Assembly (NCBI GenBank): GCA_000729835.1
Contig: JFHB01000217.1
Location: 1-51,239 of the forward strand
From: Atkinsonella hypoxylon
Taxonomy: Eukaryota > Ascomycota > Sordariomycetes > Hypocreales > Clavicipitaceae
Length of the DNA: 51,239 nt
Reading direction: 5' to 3'
Shown: positions 1-10,164 of the stretch, piece after piece
Numbering within the stretch: position 1 is the first letter of the stretch
Layout: the number at the start of each line of letters is the position of its first letter
Program-made: the position numbers and the translations under genes
The notes under the pieces: model-generated
What the model was told of the DNA's origin: nothing
Seen by the model: only the letters and a program-made list of their open reading frames with translations
Database searches by the model: none

Positions 1-1353
1 ATTTAAGTAGAAAGATATTATATTTAGACAACTTAGCAGCTATAGCCTACCTAGCCTTTATAGTATAGATTAAAACCTTAATAGAAAGAAAAGGATAAGT
101 TATAGTTAATATAAAGCTACTTAATAGTGTAGTAATACTAAATATATACTCTTTACTAGATTAATTAAATATTATAGTAAATATATATAGTAAGAAGATG
201 TTTTTACTCTTTAATATATTAGGGTTTTTCTACTAACTTTCTATAAAATAAAAATATTAATCTTATATAGTAGTAATATTAAAATAGAGATTAAAAGCAT
301 TAAATATAGCGCTTATAGGCTTTAAGAACGCACTAGCTTTTGCTTAATAGTATATAGACTAATTATTTTAAAAGCATTAATATTTTATATAAATCTATAT
401 TAATAACATTATTATATTCTCTAACTCTACTAAGGACTACCTTATATACCTTAATATAGTTTTATTAATTCTAAAGAAAAATAAGTTAATAATAGCTATA
501 AAGAAGTTATTTATAGGCTATTTAGCTATTTAGCTGTTAGGTTTTATTGTTAATAGCAATAGAATTACTAATATAAATAATAGGCTAAAAGCTTTTTAAA
601 AACTTAAGTTTCTAGTAGATCTTATAAATTTAAAGACCTTTATTAGTATAGCTAGCTTTTTATAGAAAAGTATTCTATAGTTTAATATATAAATTTGCTT
701 ACTATAGAAATAAAAGACTACTTTACTATAAAAGCTTTATAAGAAAGGCTTAGCTAATAGTTTACCTAAACTAATATATTAAAAGAAAGCCTAAAAAGTA
801 ACGTTTTTACTAAAACCTAAGGAAAAAAAGGTATTTAAAGAGGTAAAAGTATACTTTATATTTACAACACTATTCTATAGCACTATAACTCTAGTAAGTA
901 TTTATTCTTTAAAGTTAACGCTTATAAAGAAGAATTTAGGCTCTTTATCTTCTAGCTTATAGGCAAATAAAATAGTTATAGTATACCTAATAAAGATATT
1001 AAAAGTAACTAGCTATAGCTAATTCTCTTTCTCTTAAGATACACTTTTAACCTAAAGAAACATTATAGATTAACTAAGGTAGAGGTAGCTATAATTATAT
1101 AGAGTGTTTAAAAGCTATAGAAAATAGTTTAATTTAACTGTTACACTATTAATATTATTATAGACTACTTATTAGCAAAAGGGATTATTAAATATACCTT
1201 ACTTACTATAATAGATCTAGATAAAGCTAACCTAAAATTAGCTAAAGTAGCTAATTATCTATTGTAATTTAACCTAAGAGTTTTCTATATACTAGAAGTG
1301 CTAAATATAGTGCTAAATGTACTCTTTAGGTTGCTAGTTATAGTTTTATACTA
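1..1353 (+). pseudogene. Ty3/gypsy reverse transcriptase and RNase H remnant (RLG-1 copy A)
   Basis: Reverse transcriptase copies element RNA into cDNA and RNase H removes the RNA. Reading stops as RIP-made, the plus strand shows the gypsy RT pattern: a VQIKTL-like block near 60-80, then the palm motif at about 396-413 reading YINNII, where the family has YIDD. Both catalytic aspartates are now asparagine. RNase H follows and ends near 1353 with a TSL-like block and a sequence corresponding to the usual 'VLNALFRL' end. It is non-functional. Family assignment is firm because the same frame is readable in copy B, which keeps different codons. Confidence 0.85.
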
Positions 1354-1439
1354 AAAAAAAGCTTATAACAGTAAATTTAATAAGCTTAATATAAGCGCGT
1401 TTTTTGCTAAAGAATATAGCGCTATAGTAGTATTAAATA

Positions 1440-3010
1440 AAGGTTTAAAAGAGGAAATTATTTAAGGCTATAGTTTTAATCTAAAGCTTAGTAGAATTAT
1501 AGAAGGTATTAAGGACTTTTATAAAAAGTAGAATTAGTAAAATTAATAATAAAGGCTAAGGATTTTACTGTATAGATAGACTCTATAAAACAATAGACTT
1601 TTATACTATTATAATAGAAAAGGCCTATTCTAACTATATATACCTATAAAGGTTGTAGAATTTATCCTTAAAATAGTTTATAACAATTAAAACTATTTTA
1701 GTGCCTATAGAATAGCAGTAGAATTATAGGTAGTTTACTTTCTATAGATATATAAGTAGATTTAAACCTATATTACTTATTACTATACCTATAAAGAAAA
1801 CGCAATTAACTACAGTAAGCTACTAAAGGAATTAAGGTTATTAGAGTTAGTTCTAACTCTCTTCTATATAATTTTACTTAATTTTATTACTAATATACCT
1901 AAAGTTAGCTTAATAAACACTCTATAGTAAAAAGATAAATATAGCTTCTATAACTTACTATATTTAGTAAATTACTTATTTAGTAAGTAAATAATCCTTA
2001 TACTTAAGTATATAATATATATAGTAGAAATTTAGATAGAACTACTCTTATAGATACTATATTTATTAAACTAAAGCCTTTCTAAGTAGATTATAAGCAA
2101 CTAAGATCTAAAGTTTATTTTTAATATTTAAAGAAGTATATTTACCTAAATTAGAAGTAAATTGCTTATAGCTATAGCTTACTACTTATAGATAAATAGA
2201 ACAGCTAAATAGAAGAATTAAATAGTTATTATTACTATTTAATACTATATAGTTATAAATCTAGATACACTATAGACTGCAATACTTCTAGCACTATAGC
2301 ACTAACTTAATAATATAGTAGTAGCTAGTATAAAGATTTCCCCTAATAAACTTATATATAGTTTCTAACTAGCTACTATTATTAATTTAATCTAATTAGA
2401 TAATGTTCTTAGCAATAGAATAAATATAAGTAATATAGCTATACTTTAGAAGCTATACTAGCAAGAGGTAGAAACAGCTATTAGTATAGTAAATGCCTTA
2501 AGTAAGATTAAATATAACGCTTAATATAAGCCTATTAACATTAAAGTAGAGAATATAGTCTACCTATAATTACACTAAGGATATATACTTCTAGAAAAGC
2601 TAAAAAAGAAATAGTCTTCTTAATAAGTAAAGCTATATAAGGTTTTTATAAAAGTAAGCCTATTGTTATTTTACCTAGATTTCCTACTAGATTTATATAT
2701 ATATTTAGTAGTATTAGTAGCTTACCTTTAGAAGCTAAGATAAAGTAAAGACCCTTTTAACTAGAAAGAGTAACTACTACTACTAATTATAATAGAAGGG
2801 TTTAGTATAAAGAACTATTAGGAAATTAAGCGAATTTATACCTATTAAATCTAATATTTCTACAGTAGGTTAAGTAAGCTATATCTAGAATTCCTTATAT
2901 AATAGAAAGAGTTCTTTACTAAAGATAACTAATAAATTGCTAAAGATAAGCTTAAAGTTAATGCTTTTAAAATTATAAATAAATATCTATAGAAACACTC
3001 TATAAATTAA
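1440..3010 (+). pseudogene. Ty3/gypsy integrase with chromodomain-like C-terminus (RLG-1 copy A)
   Basis: Integrase inserts cDNA into the genome. The frame shows an N-terminal region that would hold the HHCC finger (about 1620-1800), a catalytic core with an IISNQD-type block (IISDRD before decay) and a block like AYHPRTDGTAERKN downstream (about 2090-2220). The C-terminal stretch at about 2830-2990 reads EFLIQQKEFFTKDNQ and then IAKDKLKVNA, which fits the aromatic and tryptophan spacing of a chromodomain with W-to-stop changes. In chromoviruses this module directs insertion to heterochromatin. The chromodomain call is inference; the integrase call is well supported. Confidence 0.75.
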
Positions 3011-3529
3011 GAAGAAGAGTATTAGTGTTGTTAGAAGGGTAATATAGCTTACTAAAAAGCTCTAAATTAGCTAATAGAAGCCTACTACTAACTCTTTTCC
3101 TTATAAGTCTTAATTTCCTTTATTATATAATAAATTATTTAAATCCCTTAATATCTCTTTTCTTATATCCTTATTTATTATTATTAGAACTATTAAAATT
3201 AACCTATATTATAGAATTATAGAAGGTTAAGAAGAAAATACCTATAAATCTATATACTATTGTTTTAACTTACTTTTCCTATAAATTTACCTTTACTTTT
3301 GTAAATTTTTATGCTTTTTACTATATAACCTTTTCTTTATACCTTTATACATTATAAAATCTTATAAATTTATTAATACTATTATAGCTGCTGCTCTTTC
3401 TATCTCTTTAGGCTATTATTTAGCTACTTTTAATAGTTAAACACTAGAATACTATACTAAAGGCAATAGACTGCCTATAGAGTAAATTTCTATAGCCTAT
3501 AGAACTAGCTAGCCTCTATAGAGCTACTT

Positions 3530-5780
3530 CTAGCTCTTTCTATCCCTTCTATAGAAAATCTACTACTATTATTCTTTTCTTTTAATAGTTTAAAATTATT
3601 AATTCTAGTAAACCTAAATAGCTTAACCTAAGAAGGGAATAATAATAGTAACTACACTTAAGCTATAATACTACTACTATTTAAGCCTAAAAAAGAATAT
3701 ATTGCTTTTAATATATATATTAATTATAATAATAGTTTTAATGCTAAAAGTAAAGGTTTTAAGTTTAAAGAGTAAGAATATAACTATAAAGGTAATATAG
3801 TAGCTATAGAGCTAAATAATATTAAAACTTATCTTATATTGCTTAATTTTTACTGCTTATATAGCACTTTTAGTAGGCCTAGAAGTGCTAAGAGTACTCT
3901 AAAAGTTAATAAGTTTATCTTTAGCACTATTCTTATAGAAATTAAAGATAATATTAACATTACTAATATAAAGCCTATTACAGAAAACTATAGTTAGTAT
4001 TGCTATACTAATAAAGCTAAAGAAAAGGTATAGAATATAGAAAATACTATCTATACTTATATCTATAAATTTACCCTTAAAGGTAGTATAATAAATAAAA
4101 CTAGCATTAAGGTCTCTAAAGATAATATATATTACTTACTCTAGTAGAATATAGTAATATATATCTTTAGGATTTATAATAACTATAAAGTAAAGCGCTA
4201 GAACTAGTAATATAAAGGTAAGAATACTAAGGTATTTATAAGTAACGCTAAAGTAGCTAGAAGAGGCAAGATATAGGTAAAAGCAGCAGCTACTGTATAC
4301 TATAGTAGTAATATAGTAAAAAGAGGTAAAGAAACTATTACTATAGATTTATTTACTAGTTTACTATTATAAGTAGTATTACTTACTATTTACTTCTCTA
4401 ATAAATTTAGTAGAATTAATAGCACTATTGTAAGTACTTTAGCTAGTATTAACTGTATAAACTTACTCTTTATTCTATTAGCTAAGGTGTAATCTTAGAG
4501 CTAGCGTAATAGTCTCCTTTAGAAGAAGTATAAATTTAACGCTAAAGAAATAATTAAAGCCTACCTTAAGGACACTTCTATAAGTAGTAATACTATATAG
4601 AAGCAACTTAACCTCTATATTACTAAAATTAATAAGTTAAATAAAAAGATTAACTAGGTTAAAATAGAGGCTAAAGAAGGTTTATTTAATAAGTAGTTTA
4701 ATAAATTATAAACTACTATCTACAGTATATATAACTAACTAAATAGTATAAGTTAATTTAATAAAGGTATTAATAACGTTATTAATAAAAATAAAACCTT
4801 ACTAAAGGTTGCTAGTAATATTAATATACTATAGGCAGAAAGCAGACGCTTATAATATAAAATTAACTATATTTATATAAACTTCTTAGAACGCTTAGCT
4901 AATTAGCCTATTGCTATATAAGGCCTCTTTAGTAATAGATTTAGCACTATTTAATGTAGAAAAAGTACTTAGTTTATTTTAATTAACCTATCTTTAATAC
5001 ATTTCTCTTTATTAATTCTATAAGAGATACCTTCTATAGTAAAGCTAACACTAACTAAGGTAAAAACGCTAACTAAGAGGCTAGCTGTAGGTAAACTAGT
5101 AGAAATACCTACTAAGTGTAAAGCTAGTACCTTTTAGGTAAAACTCTCTCTAAAGCTACTAGAAACGTCCTTTAGCTTTACTTTTTAGAGAGAACTAATA
5201 GCTTACTATAACTAACTAATAATTTACTACTATTACTAATGCTTAAGGATTAAAATAGGCTATATATATATAGAGAAATACACTAAAGAGATCTAACAGA
5301 AAATTTGCTTTAATATAGATTAATTTTTAATGCTTTTAACACTATATAGAATAATCTTATATAAAGAATATACTATATAGATTTAATAAATTAGCTTTAT
5401 TATATAAGATTAATTTATAGAATTTAATATTATCTAGGATAATTTTACGCAACTTTACTTATATATAGAATATAGAATAAGCTTTAATACTCTATTAGGT
5501 TTAAGGAAATTTATTAATTTAATATATAGATTTAATAGTTACTAGATTATAAGTGTAATTTAGGCATTATAAGTGTATAGAAAAATACGTAAATGTAGCA
5601 ACCTATACTGCAGATTGCACTACAATAACAACAATGTATGCTTACGCAATAAAATAATAACTACCTTTTTACGCCTTTTATAACAGCTAGATTAATAAGT
5701 TATTTAGTTTAATCTAATATACCTTCTAACAACTAACAATTAATTTTTAGAACAGCTAGAACAGCTAATCTTTTTTATAG
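3530..5780 (+). pseudogene. Third ORF of RLG-1 (copy A), function unknown
   Basis: Downstream of integrase and upstream of the 3' LTR there are about 2.2 kb that keep one plus-strand coding frame in both RLG-1 copies. It is Ser/Asn-rich at the start, has a long hydrophobic stretch in the middle (about 4360-4490), then a Leu/Ile heptad-like region with many Lys/Asn (about 4600-4880) that could form a coiled coil. I do not recognise the family. A third ORF is unusual in fungal Ty3/gypsy elements. An Env-like or accessory structural role is possible only on position and hydrophobicity. Many in-frame stops in this copy make it dead. Confidence 0.55.
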
Positions 5781-5790
5781 GGGCAGCACT

Positions 5791-6034
5791 TATTACAGAA
5801 TAATTCTATAGACCTATAGGTCACTAGTGTATATAAACTGCAATTATATATAAGTAGTTAGAAGCAACACTTAGGTAGTTAGATTAAACAATTAACTATT
5901 ATTCACTAGAACACTATTACTAAATGCTCCTCACAGAAGCTCTTACGACTCCTCTTACGATTTATTGTATAACCTGTTGAATCCAACAACCCATCGTCAC
6001 TTCCGACAAACCCACGCCGGATCCCACCGTAACA
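5791..6034 (+). repeat. 3' LTR of RLG-1 copy A (244 bp)
   Basis: It aligns end to end with the 243 bp LTRs of copy B. The start reads TATTACAG, which is the ancestral TGTTACGG after RIP, and the end is intact at CCGTAACA, giving TG...CA ends with an inverted repeat. Bases in the last 100 bp (5950-6034) keep CpG and CpA dinucleotides that are lost inside the element, so damage drops towards the junction. Confidence 0.9.
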
Positions 6035-6644
6035 CAGGTGTATTCCTAGTGTATTGCCTTAAGGTTATTCTGTAAGGGTAAAGGGACAATATATAGTAGT
6101 AGAGAAGCCTTATACAGCAGTAAGGGGGCAGTAGTAGCAGAGGTTAGCAGTATATAATAAGGTGTAGGTATAGGCAGAGGCAATAATAAGGGCACAGTAA
6201 TAGCAGCAGTAGTAGCAGGCGCAGAAGGGAATAAGAAGTTGTTGTTAACGTCTATAGAGATATACTTATACTTATTAGGGTTAAACTTATTGTTCTCTAG
6301 AACAATAGAGGCTGCAGTGCTCTTATAGATTGCAGAAGAAGGGGGAGTAGGCGTAAAAGGGCTACTAGCCTAGGTTATACAATAAGGAGAAGAAGAGAGT
6401 GCAACCTCTTCTTCTATATAATTAGCAGTAAGTGCATCCTTAAGAACAGTATTATAGTAATTATATATATTTAAGAACTTATAGGTAAAGATAGTTTAGT
6501 AGGTAGGCTAGCTAAAGTAAAGGGGGATTAACGTAGACTTAACTATAAGACTTTAGTTAGTAAGTTCTTATATTTTAGTAAAGTAATACTGTAGGTAAAG
6601 ATGCTTAGTAAAGAGGCTTAGATTCTAGACGTAGCCTCTATACC

Positions 6645-6764
6645 TGTTACGTGCTAAATATGTTATATAGAGCTTGATATCGTCACTTCCTCTAACTGAG
6701 GTTGTGACTAGACCTTTTAGTGCAGTAGTTAAGCATTGCATCAAGGCCTAATTAATCCGTGATA
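6645..6764 (+). repeat. Left 120 bp LTR of the TRIM-like element
   Basis: It matches the right repeat apart from scattered G-to-A and C-to-T differences, including the last two bases, TA where the right copy has CA. It contains a hairpin at 6682-6708 with arms GTCAC/GTGAC and CCTC/GAGG separated by symmetric TT/TT internal loops. Confidence 0.85.
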
Positions 6765-6795
6765 TATAGTAGCAATTGCTCGTGTGTTCGATTCC
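6718..6795 (+). promoter_or_regulatory. tRNA-like Pol III A and B box motifs in the TRIM-like element
   Basis: An A-box-like stretch sits at 6718-6728 (RIP-altered; the right LTR has the cleaner TGGTGCAGTGG). A B-box-like GTTCGATTCC is at 6786-6795, just inside the internal region. The spacing is about 57 bases, longer than in a typical tRNA gene but within the range of tRNAs with introns or long variable arms. Together they look like an internal Pol III promoter spanning the LTR/internal boundary. I could not fold a complete cloverleaf by eye, so this is motif evidence only. Confidence 0.45.
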
Positions 6796-6992
6796 TGCAG
6801 CTGCGGAATTTTTCAGGTCTAGGTCTAGTTGCAGAGCTAGCCACAGGCTTAGTGTGCGCATAGTAGAGACTATAGGAGTGCAATTCCCTACTAGTAACAA
6901 TTCTAGGCTTAGTGCTAGATCTACTGTATGCTAAGCTTGGAAGGTCCCTCTATTAGCTAGGTCAGCTAACACTTGCTAATAGCTGCGGCATC

Positions 6993-7112
6993 TGTTACGT
7001 GCTAAATATGTTATATAGAGCTTGATATCGTTACTTCCTCTAACTGAGGTTGTGACTAGACCTTTTGGTGCAGTGGTCAAGCATTGCATCAAGGCCTGAT
7101 TAATCCGTGACA
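6993..7112 (+). repeat. Right 120 bp LTR of the TRIM-like element
   Basis: Same length as the left repeat and less mutated at its 3' end. The hairpin is at 7030-7056. A Pol III A-box-like stretch, TGGTGCAGTGG, is at 7066-7076. It ends CCGTGACA and is followed by the ATACC duplication. Confidence 0.85.
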
Positions 7113-7545
7113 ATACCTCTATATATATAGTTAGTATCCCCTCCTTTAGCTAGAACAATAGTTATATAAGCCCTTCTTATAAAGGTTGTTGCAATATAGT
7201 ATATAAATATCTTTAAGGATGTTGCTGTTAAACAGCTCTAAATTATCTAAGTCCCCTTATATAAGGAAACTGTAGATATAGCAGCAATAAAGGACTATTA
7301 GCGCTATAGAAGTAGAGGCAGTAGGGGCGCTAGCGCTAGCAATACAGCTATTAAAGTTCTAGATATATTCTAGGTTAGCAAAAGGATAAGCTATATATAG
7401 ACAAAAGAGCAGTGTACTCTAGGCTAGTAGAATAACATTTTACGGTTTTAATTAGCTAGCTACTTATAGTTAGATAAATTCTATTTAGAGGCAATAGAAG
7501 GGGGTTCTCTTACGTTAGAAGAAGCAGTAGCAGCTGTATAGTATA

Positions 7546-8419
7546 AGAGGGAATTTTAAGAAGTAACAATAGAATTATTTATTTATAATATAAAAGTAAA
7601 ATATAATATAAAGAAGAAAGAAAAAGGTAAAGAAGAGAGAAAAGGAATTATTTATTTTTATATTAAAAACAGCTAAGAGCTAGCTGCTAGTTTATTGTGC
7701 ACTAAAGGGATAACAATAATAATAACTGTTTACGCTCTACTAGCTGTTAGTTTATTGTACACTAAGAGTATAACACTAATAATAACTGTTTACGCTCTAC
7801 ACCCTTAACAACACCCCTTATATATAGATAGGTTATATATAACTAATAACTATTTATAATAACAATAAGAATAAAAGAGAGAGAGTGCCTTCTAGTTAAT
7901 AAGAGGAATTATTATATAATAATTACTTTAAACGTAAGAAGACCTAAGGATATAAGCAGTTTATACGCTAGTAACACTAGCATTATAGCTAGCGCCTATA
8001 TAATAGGCAGATAATTAATAGCTATATATAGAGGGCTGTAAGGTAAAGGGGGGCAGAGGGTTAATAAACCCTAGGAGGGTATAATTAAAGAGAGGGGGTG
8101 TAATTAACCTATTATAGCGTAACTAATAGGTTAGTTAGTAGAGTAATTAACAGCTGTTGCTAGAGTGCTACAAGCAATTAGAGGGAAAGGAGGTAGAGCA
8201 AACGTCTATTTATATATTAGCTCTACAACACTACACTAATAATAAACAGTGCGTTAGTGCAGCAATAGAACAGCTAGAGTAAAGCGCCTAGAGGTAGACG
8301 TTATATCTCTATTTTTTTATAAGTAAATAATAGGGAAAATATAAAAAGAGAGTAGATAGAGAGTTAGCTGCTATTTATAGCACCTACTATAAACAACAAA
8401 AGGGATTATTATAGAGCCT
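7546..8419. other. Element X internal region without recognisable genes
   Basis: The stretch is AT-rich with purine-rich patches (7595-7650 and 8040-8100) and contains a 60 bp tandem duplication at 7681-7800. I see no open frame of useful length on either strand and no RNA gene. By position it is the internal part of LTR element X just upstream of its polypurine tract and 3' LTR. Confidence 0.5.
7681..7800. repeat. Two tandem 60 bp units
   Basis: Two head-to-tail units of exactly 60 bp (7681-7740 and 7741-7800) both start TAGCTG and end AATAACTGTTTACGCTCTAC. They differ at a handful of positions. This is probably a local replication slippage product inside element X. Confidence 0.9.
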
Positions 8420-8437
8420 AGAAGGAGAAGGAGAGTA
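8420..8437 (+). other. Polypurine tract of element X
   Basis: A run of almost only A and G directly abuts the LTR start at 8438. In LTR elements this tract primes plus-strand DNA synthesis and marks the 3' LTR, which fixes the plus orientation of X here. Confidence 0.6.
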
Positions 8438-8760
8438 TATTATAGACTTAAGCCTTAAGCTTAAGTCTTTTAGTAAAGGGAGAACAGCAGAAGAGAGATA
8501 GAGATCTATATAGGTAAAGGGATAGAAGCAAGCTGCATTTATCTAGGGGTTACCTAGACTTCACTAGGCTCTAGAGAGAGAACCTTAGCTATAAAGTATA
8601 TACTAAAAGGGGCTCCTAAGGGGATAGACCTACCCCTAGATATATAGCATAAGGGCATAGGGAGGCTTCTGGTTCCTTCTCTCTTCCTCCTTTCCTCCCT
8701 ATAATTATAGTTCTTATTATAGACGCTAGTTAGCAGCAGCCACTAGGTCAGTCCATTACA
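8438..8760 (+). repeat. 3' LTR of element X (323 bp)
   Basis: It aligns over its full 323 bp with the reverse complement of the solo LTR at 43933-44255. The start TATTATAGACT is TGTTATAGACT after RIP and the end is CATTACA. A 10 bp perfect inverted repeat with a 5 base loop sits at about 8445-8469. The right flank TCCAG is the expected 3' target duplication; the left partner lies outside the window. Confidence 0.85.
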
Positions 8761-10100
8761 TCCAGCTAGATCCCCCCCTTAGCTAGTAGATTCCTCTTCT
8801 AATAAAGAAGATTATACAGCTAAGAAGGCTCTAAAAGAAGCTAGATTAGCTTCTAAAAGAGTAGTGTAAGTCTATAATGTTTAAGCTAATCTAAAAGCTT
8901 AAATGGATAAGCAACAAGAGACCCTAAATAGATTTATTAGGTATAGTAAAGCAAAATAAAGCTAAAATAAAGGTAATATAGCTAATTTACTAAGTAAATT
9001 AGATACTATAATTACATCTATAGGTAATCTTTCTATAGGGTCTCCTAAAGCAGATCCTGTTACTTCTAAGACTTCTAAAGTCTCTTTTAAAGTCCCTAAA
9101 CCTTCTAGTTCCTCTAATAGTGCTACTTTTCTGCCTGCTTTTAATAAAGGCACTATAAAAGAGTTAAATAAGAAGGTCTACTTAATTCTAGAGGCTGCTA
9201 AGCTAAAAGGCCCTAAAAATTTTAAACAGTAGAAGCAAGCTTTAACTATTTAATTTAGAGCACTAGAATTCCCTTAATTTATTAATAATCCTAGTATAGC
9301 TAGTACTTTAGTAGATTTAGAATAAGCTATTATCCTTATAATTATAAGAGATAGTTGTTAATCTAGACCTTAAGCTGCTATAAGCTAGCATAAGTCCCCT
9401 GTAGATGCCTGTAATGTTCTAGTTAGGCAGTATTTATAGAGTGCTAAAATATAATGTAGTACACTATATACTAGTTATTACAACTTATTGTTTTTAAACT
9501 ATAAGGGATCTTTAGAGGCCTTTAATGCTGAATTTAATAATTTACTAGCTAGACTACAGCTCTATAGTGTAGCTATTAATTCTATTAACTAGGTAAATTA
9601 TTATATTAATGCTTTAAAGAAGACCTTCTCTAGCTAGGCTAAAAGGCAGCAATATTCTATTAGAGCTGCTAGAGCATAAGGTCTATCTGTAAAAATGCTG
9701 AATTTACAGTTCCTTATAGCTAACTTATTAGAAGAACAAAGAGATAAAAGCTCCTCTATATCTAAGGCTCTTAGTTATAAAGCTTCTAATTCTAATAGTT
9801 CTAATAATAATAAAGCTAACTAAGGAAAGAATCCTCCTAATTAGAAGAAGAATTCCGATTTTAATTCTAATTCTAACGATTCTAAAGCCTCTAAAGATAT
9901 AGATAAAGCCTTTAAGAATAAGAAGAAGTAGAAGGGCCGAAGAAAAAGTAATAAAAATTCTAGGAATAAGGATAGAGAAGCTGCTTTTGCTATAGGTTGT
10001 TATAACCTATCTACTAGCAACTAGGATACTATAGATTCCAATAGTGAATCTAGCAGTTCTAGTAGTAATAATTGTTACGATTTAGATACAGAATCTATTA
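8761..10100 (+). pseudogene. Copia gag remnant (RLC-1 copy 1)
   Basis: Gag forms the virus-like particle. The frame opens with a Lys/Ser-rich part reading NKEDYTAKKALKEARLASKR, followed by a helical gag core ending near 9720, where a block reads SLEAFNAEFNNLLARL (about 9510-9555). It continues into a Ser/Asn-rich linker and a Lys-rich stretch (about 9900-9970). No CCHC zinc knuckle is visible. In-frame TAA/TAG are frequent, and copies 2 and R-A retain CAA/CAG at several of these sites. A minus-strand open frame at 8962-9153 is only a shadow. Confidence 0.75.
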
Positions 10101-10164
10101 CTAGTGATACTAGTACTACTAGTAATAATACCCCTTCTTTTAATTACTCTAATAGAATAATTAA

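Larger units (their letters stand above)
1..6034 (+). mobile_element. RLG-1 copy A: 3' part of a RIP-degraded Ty3/gypsy retrotransposon
   Basis: This is the right-hand part of a Ty3/gypsy LTR retrotransposon whose 5' half lies before the window. The order visible is reverse transcriptase, RNase H, integrase with a chromodomain-like tail, a third ORF, and a 3' LTR ending at 6034. Base 1 aligns with base 15797 of copy B, and the two copies run in parallel from there. Coding frames are broken by many TAA and TAG codons and D-to-N changes typical of RIP. The base after the LTR starts CAGGT, which would be the target-site duplication, but the left partner is outside the window. It appears to sit inside LTR element X. 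Confidence 0.9.
6645..7112 (+). mobile_element. 468 bp terminal-repeat retrotransposon in miniature (TRIM-like)
   Basis: Two direct repeats of exactly 120 bp (6645-6764 and 6993-7112) flank a 228 bp internal segment with no coding potential. The repeats begin TGTTACGTGC and the right one ends CCGTGACA, so the ends are TG...CA. The flanks on both sides are ATACC (6640-6644 and 7113-7117), a 5 bp target-site duplication. These are the hallmarks of a TRIM, a non-autonomous LTR element mobilised by another element's enzymes. It is far less RIP-damaged than its surroundings, consistent with being short. Orientation is assigned from a possible TGG-type primer site just after the left repeat and is tentative. 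Confidence 0.85.
6050..7545 (-). pseudogene. Unidentified minus-strand gene remnant split by the TRIM
   Basis: Reading the minus strand from about 7540 down to 7118, skipping the TRIM and one copy of its 5 bp target duplication, the same frame continues from 6644 to about 6050. About 300-340 codons are covered with scattered TAA/TAG, mostly at sites where CAA, CAG or TGG would fit. The N-terminal part is Leu/Tyr-rich with a block reading AYPFANLEYI and another reading DNLELFNSNILKDIY. The last 120 codons are rich in Pro, Ser, Thr and Ala. I do not recognise the family. It could be an antisense ORF of element X or a captured host gene. Frame continuity across the TRIM is the best evidence that it once coded. 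Confidence 0.5.
6035..8760 (+). mobile_element. Element X: right-hand remainder of an LTR element with a 323 bp LTR
   Basis: The block ends with a 323 bp LTR (8438-8760) whose twin is a solo LTR at 43933-44255. A purine tract lies immediately upstream of the LTR, so the element points in the plus direction and the block to the left is its internal region. Its 5' end is not in the window because RLG-1 copy A is inserted in it. The right flank starts TCCAG and continues as RLC-1 gag, so X sits inside RLC-1 copy 1. I see no gag-pol motifs on the plus strand here. The only coding trace is on the minus strand. Confidence 0.6.

Noticed and set aside
1..6034. Mitochondrial origin because of the high AT content
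   Set aside because: Nuclear LTR retrotransposons with target duplications and a telomere on the same molecule show that this is a nuclear chromosome.
6100..6240. CAG/GTA-rich stretch resembling a trinucleotide microsatellite
   Set aside because: Units are irregular and the minus strand reads as the Pro/Ala/Thr-rich end of the gene remnant.
6645..6800. A functional tRNA gene
   Set aside because: A- and B-box-like motifs are present, but no complete acceptor and T stem could be paired, and the sequence spans an LTR/internal boundary.
8962..9153. Minus-strand open frame of 63 codons, with a near twin at 35271-35471
   Set aside because: It is the antisense of the RLC-1 gag frame and recurs only because the two gag copies are homologous.
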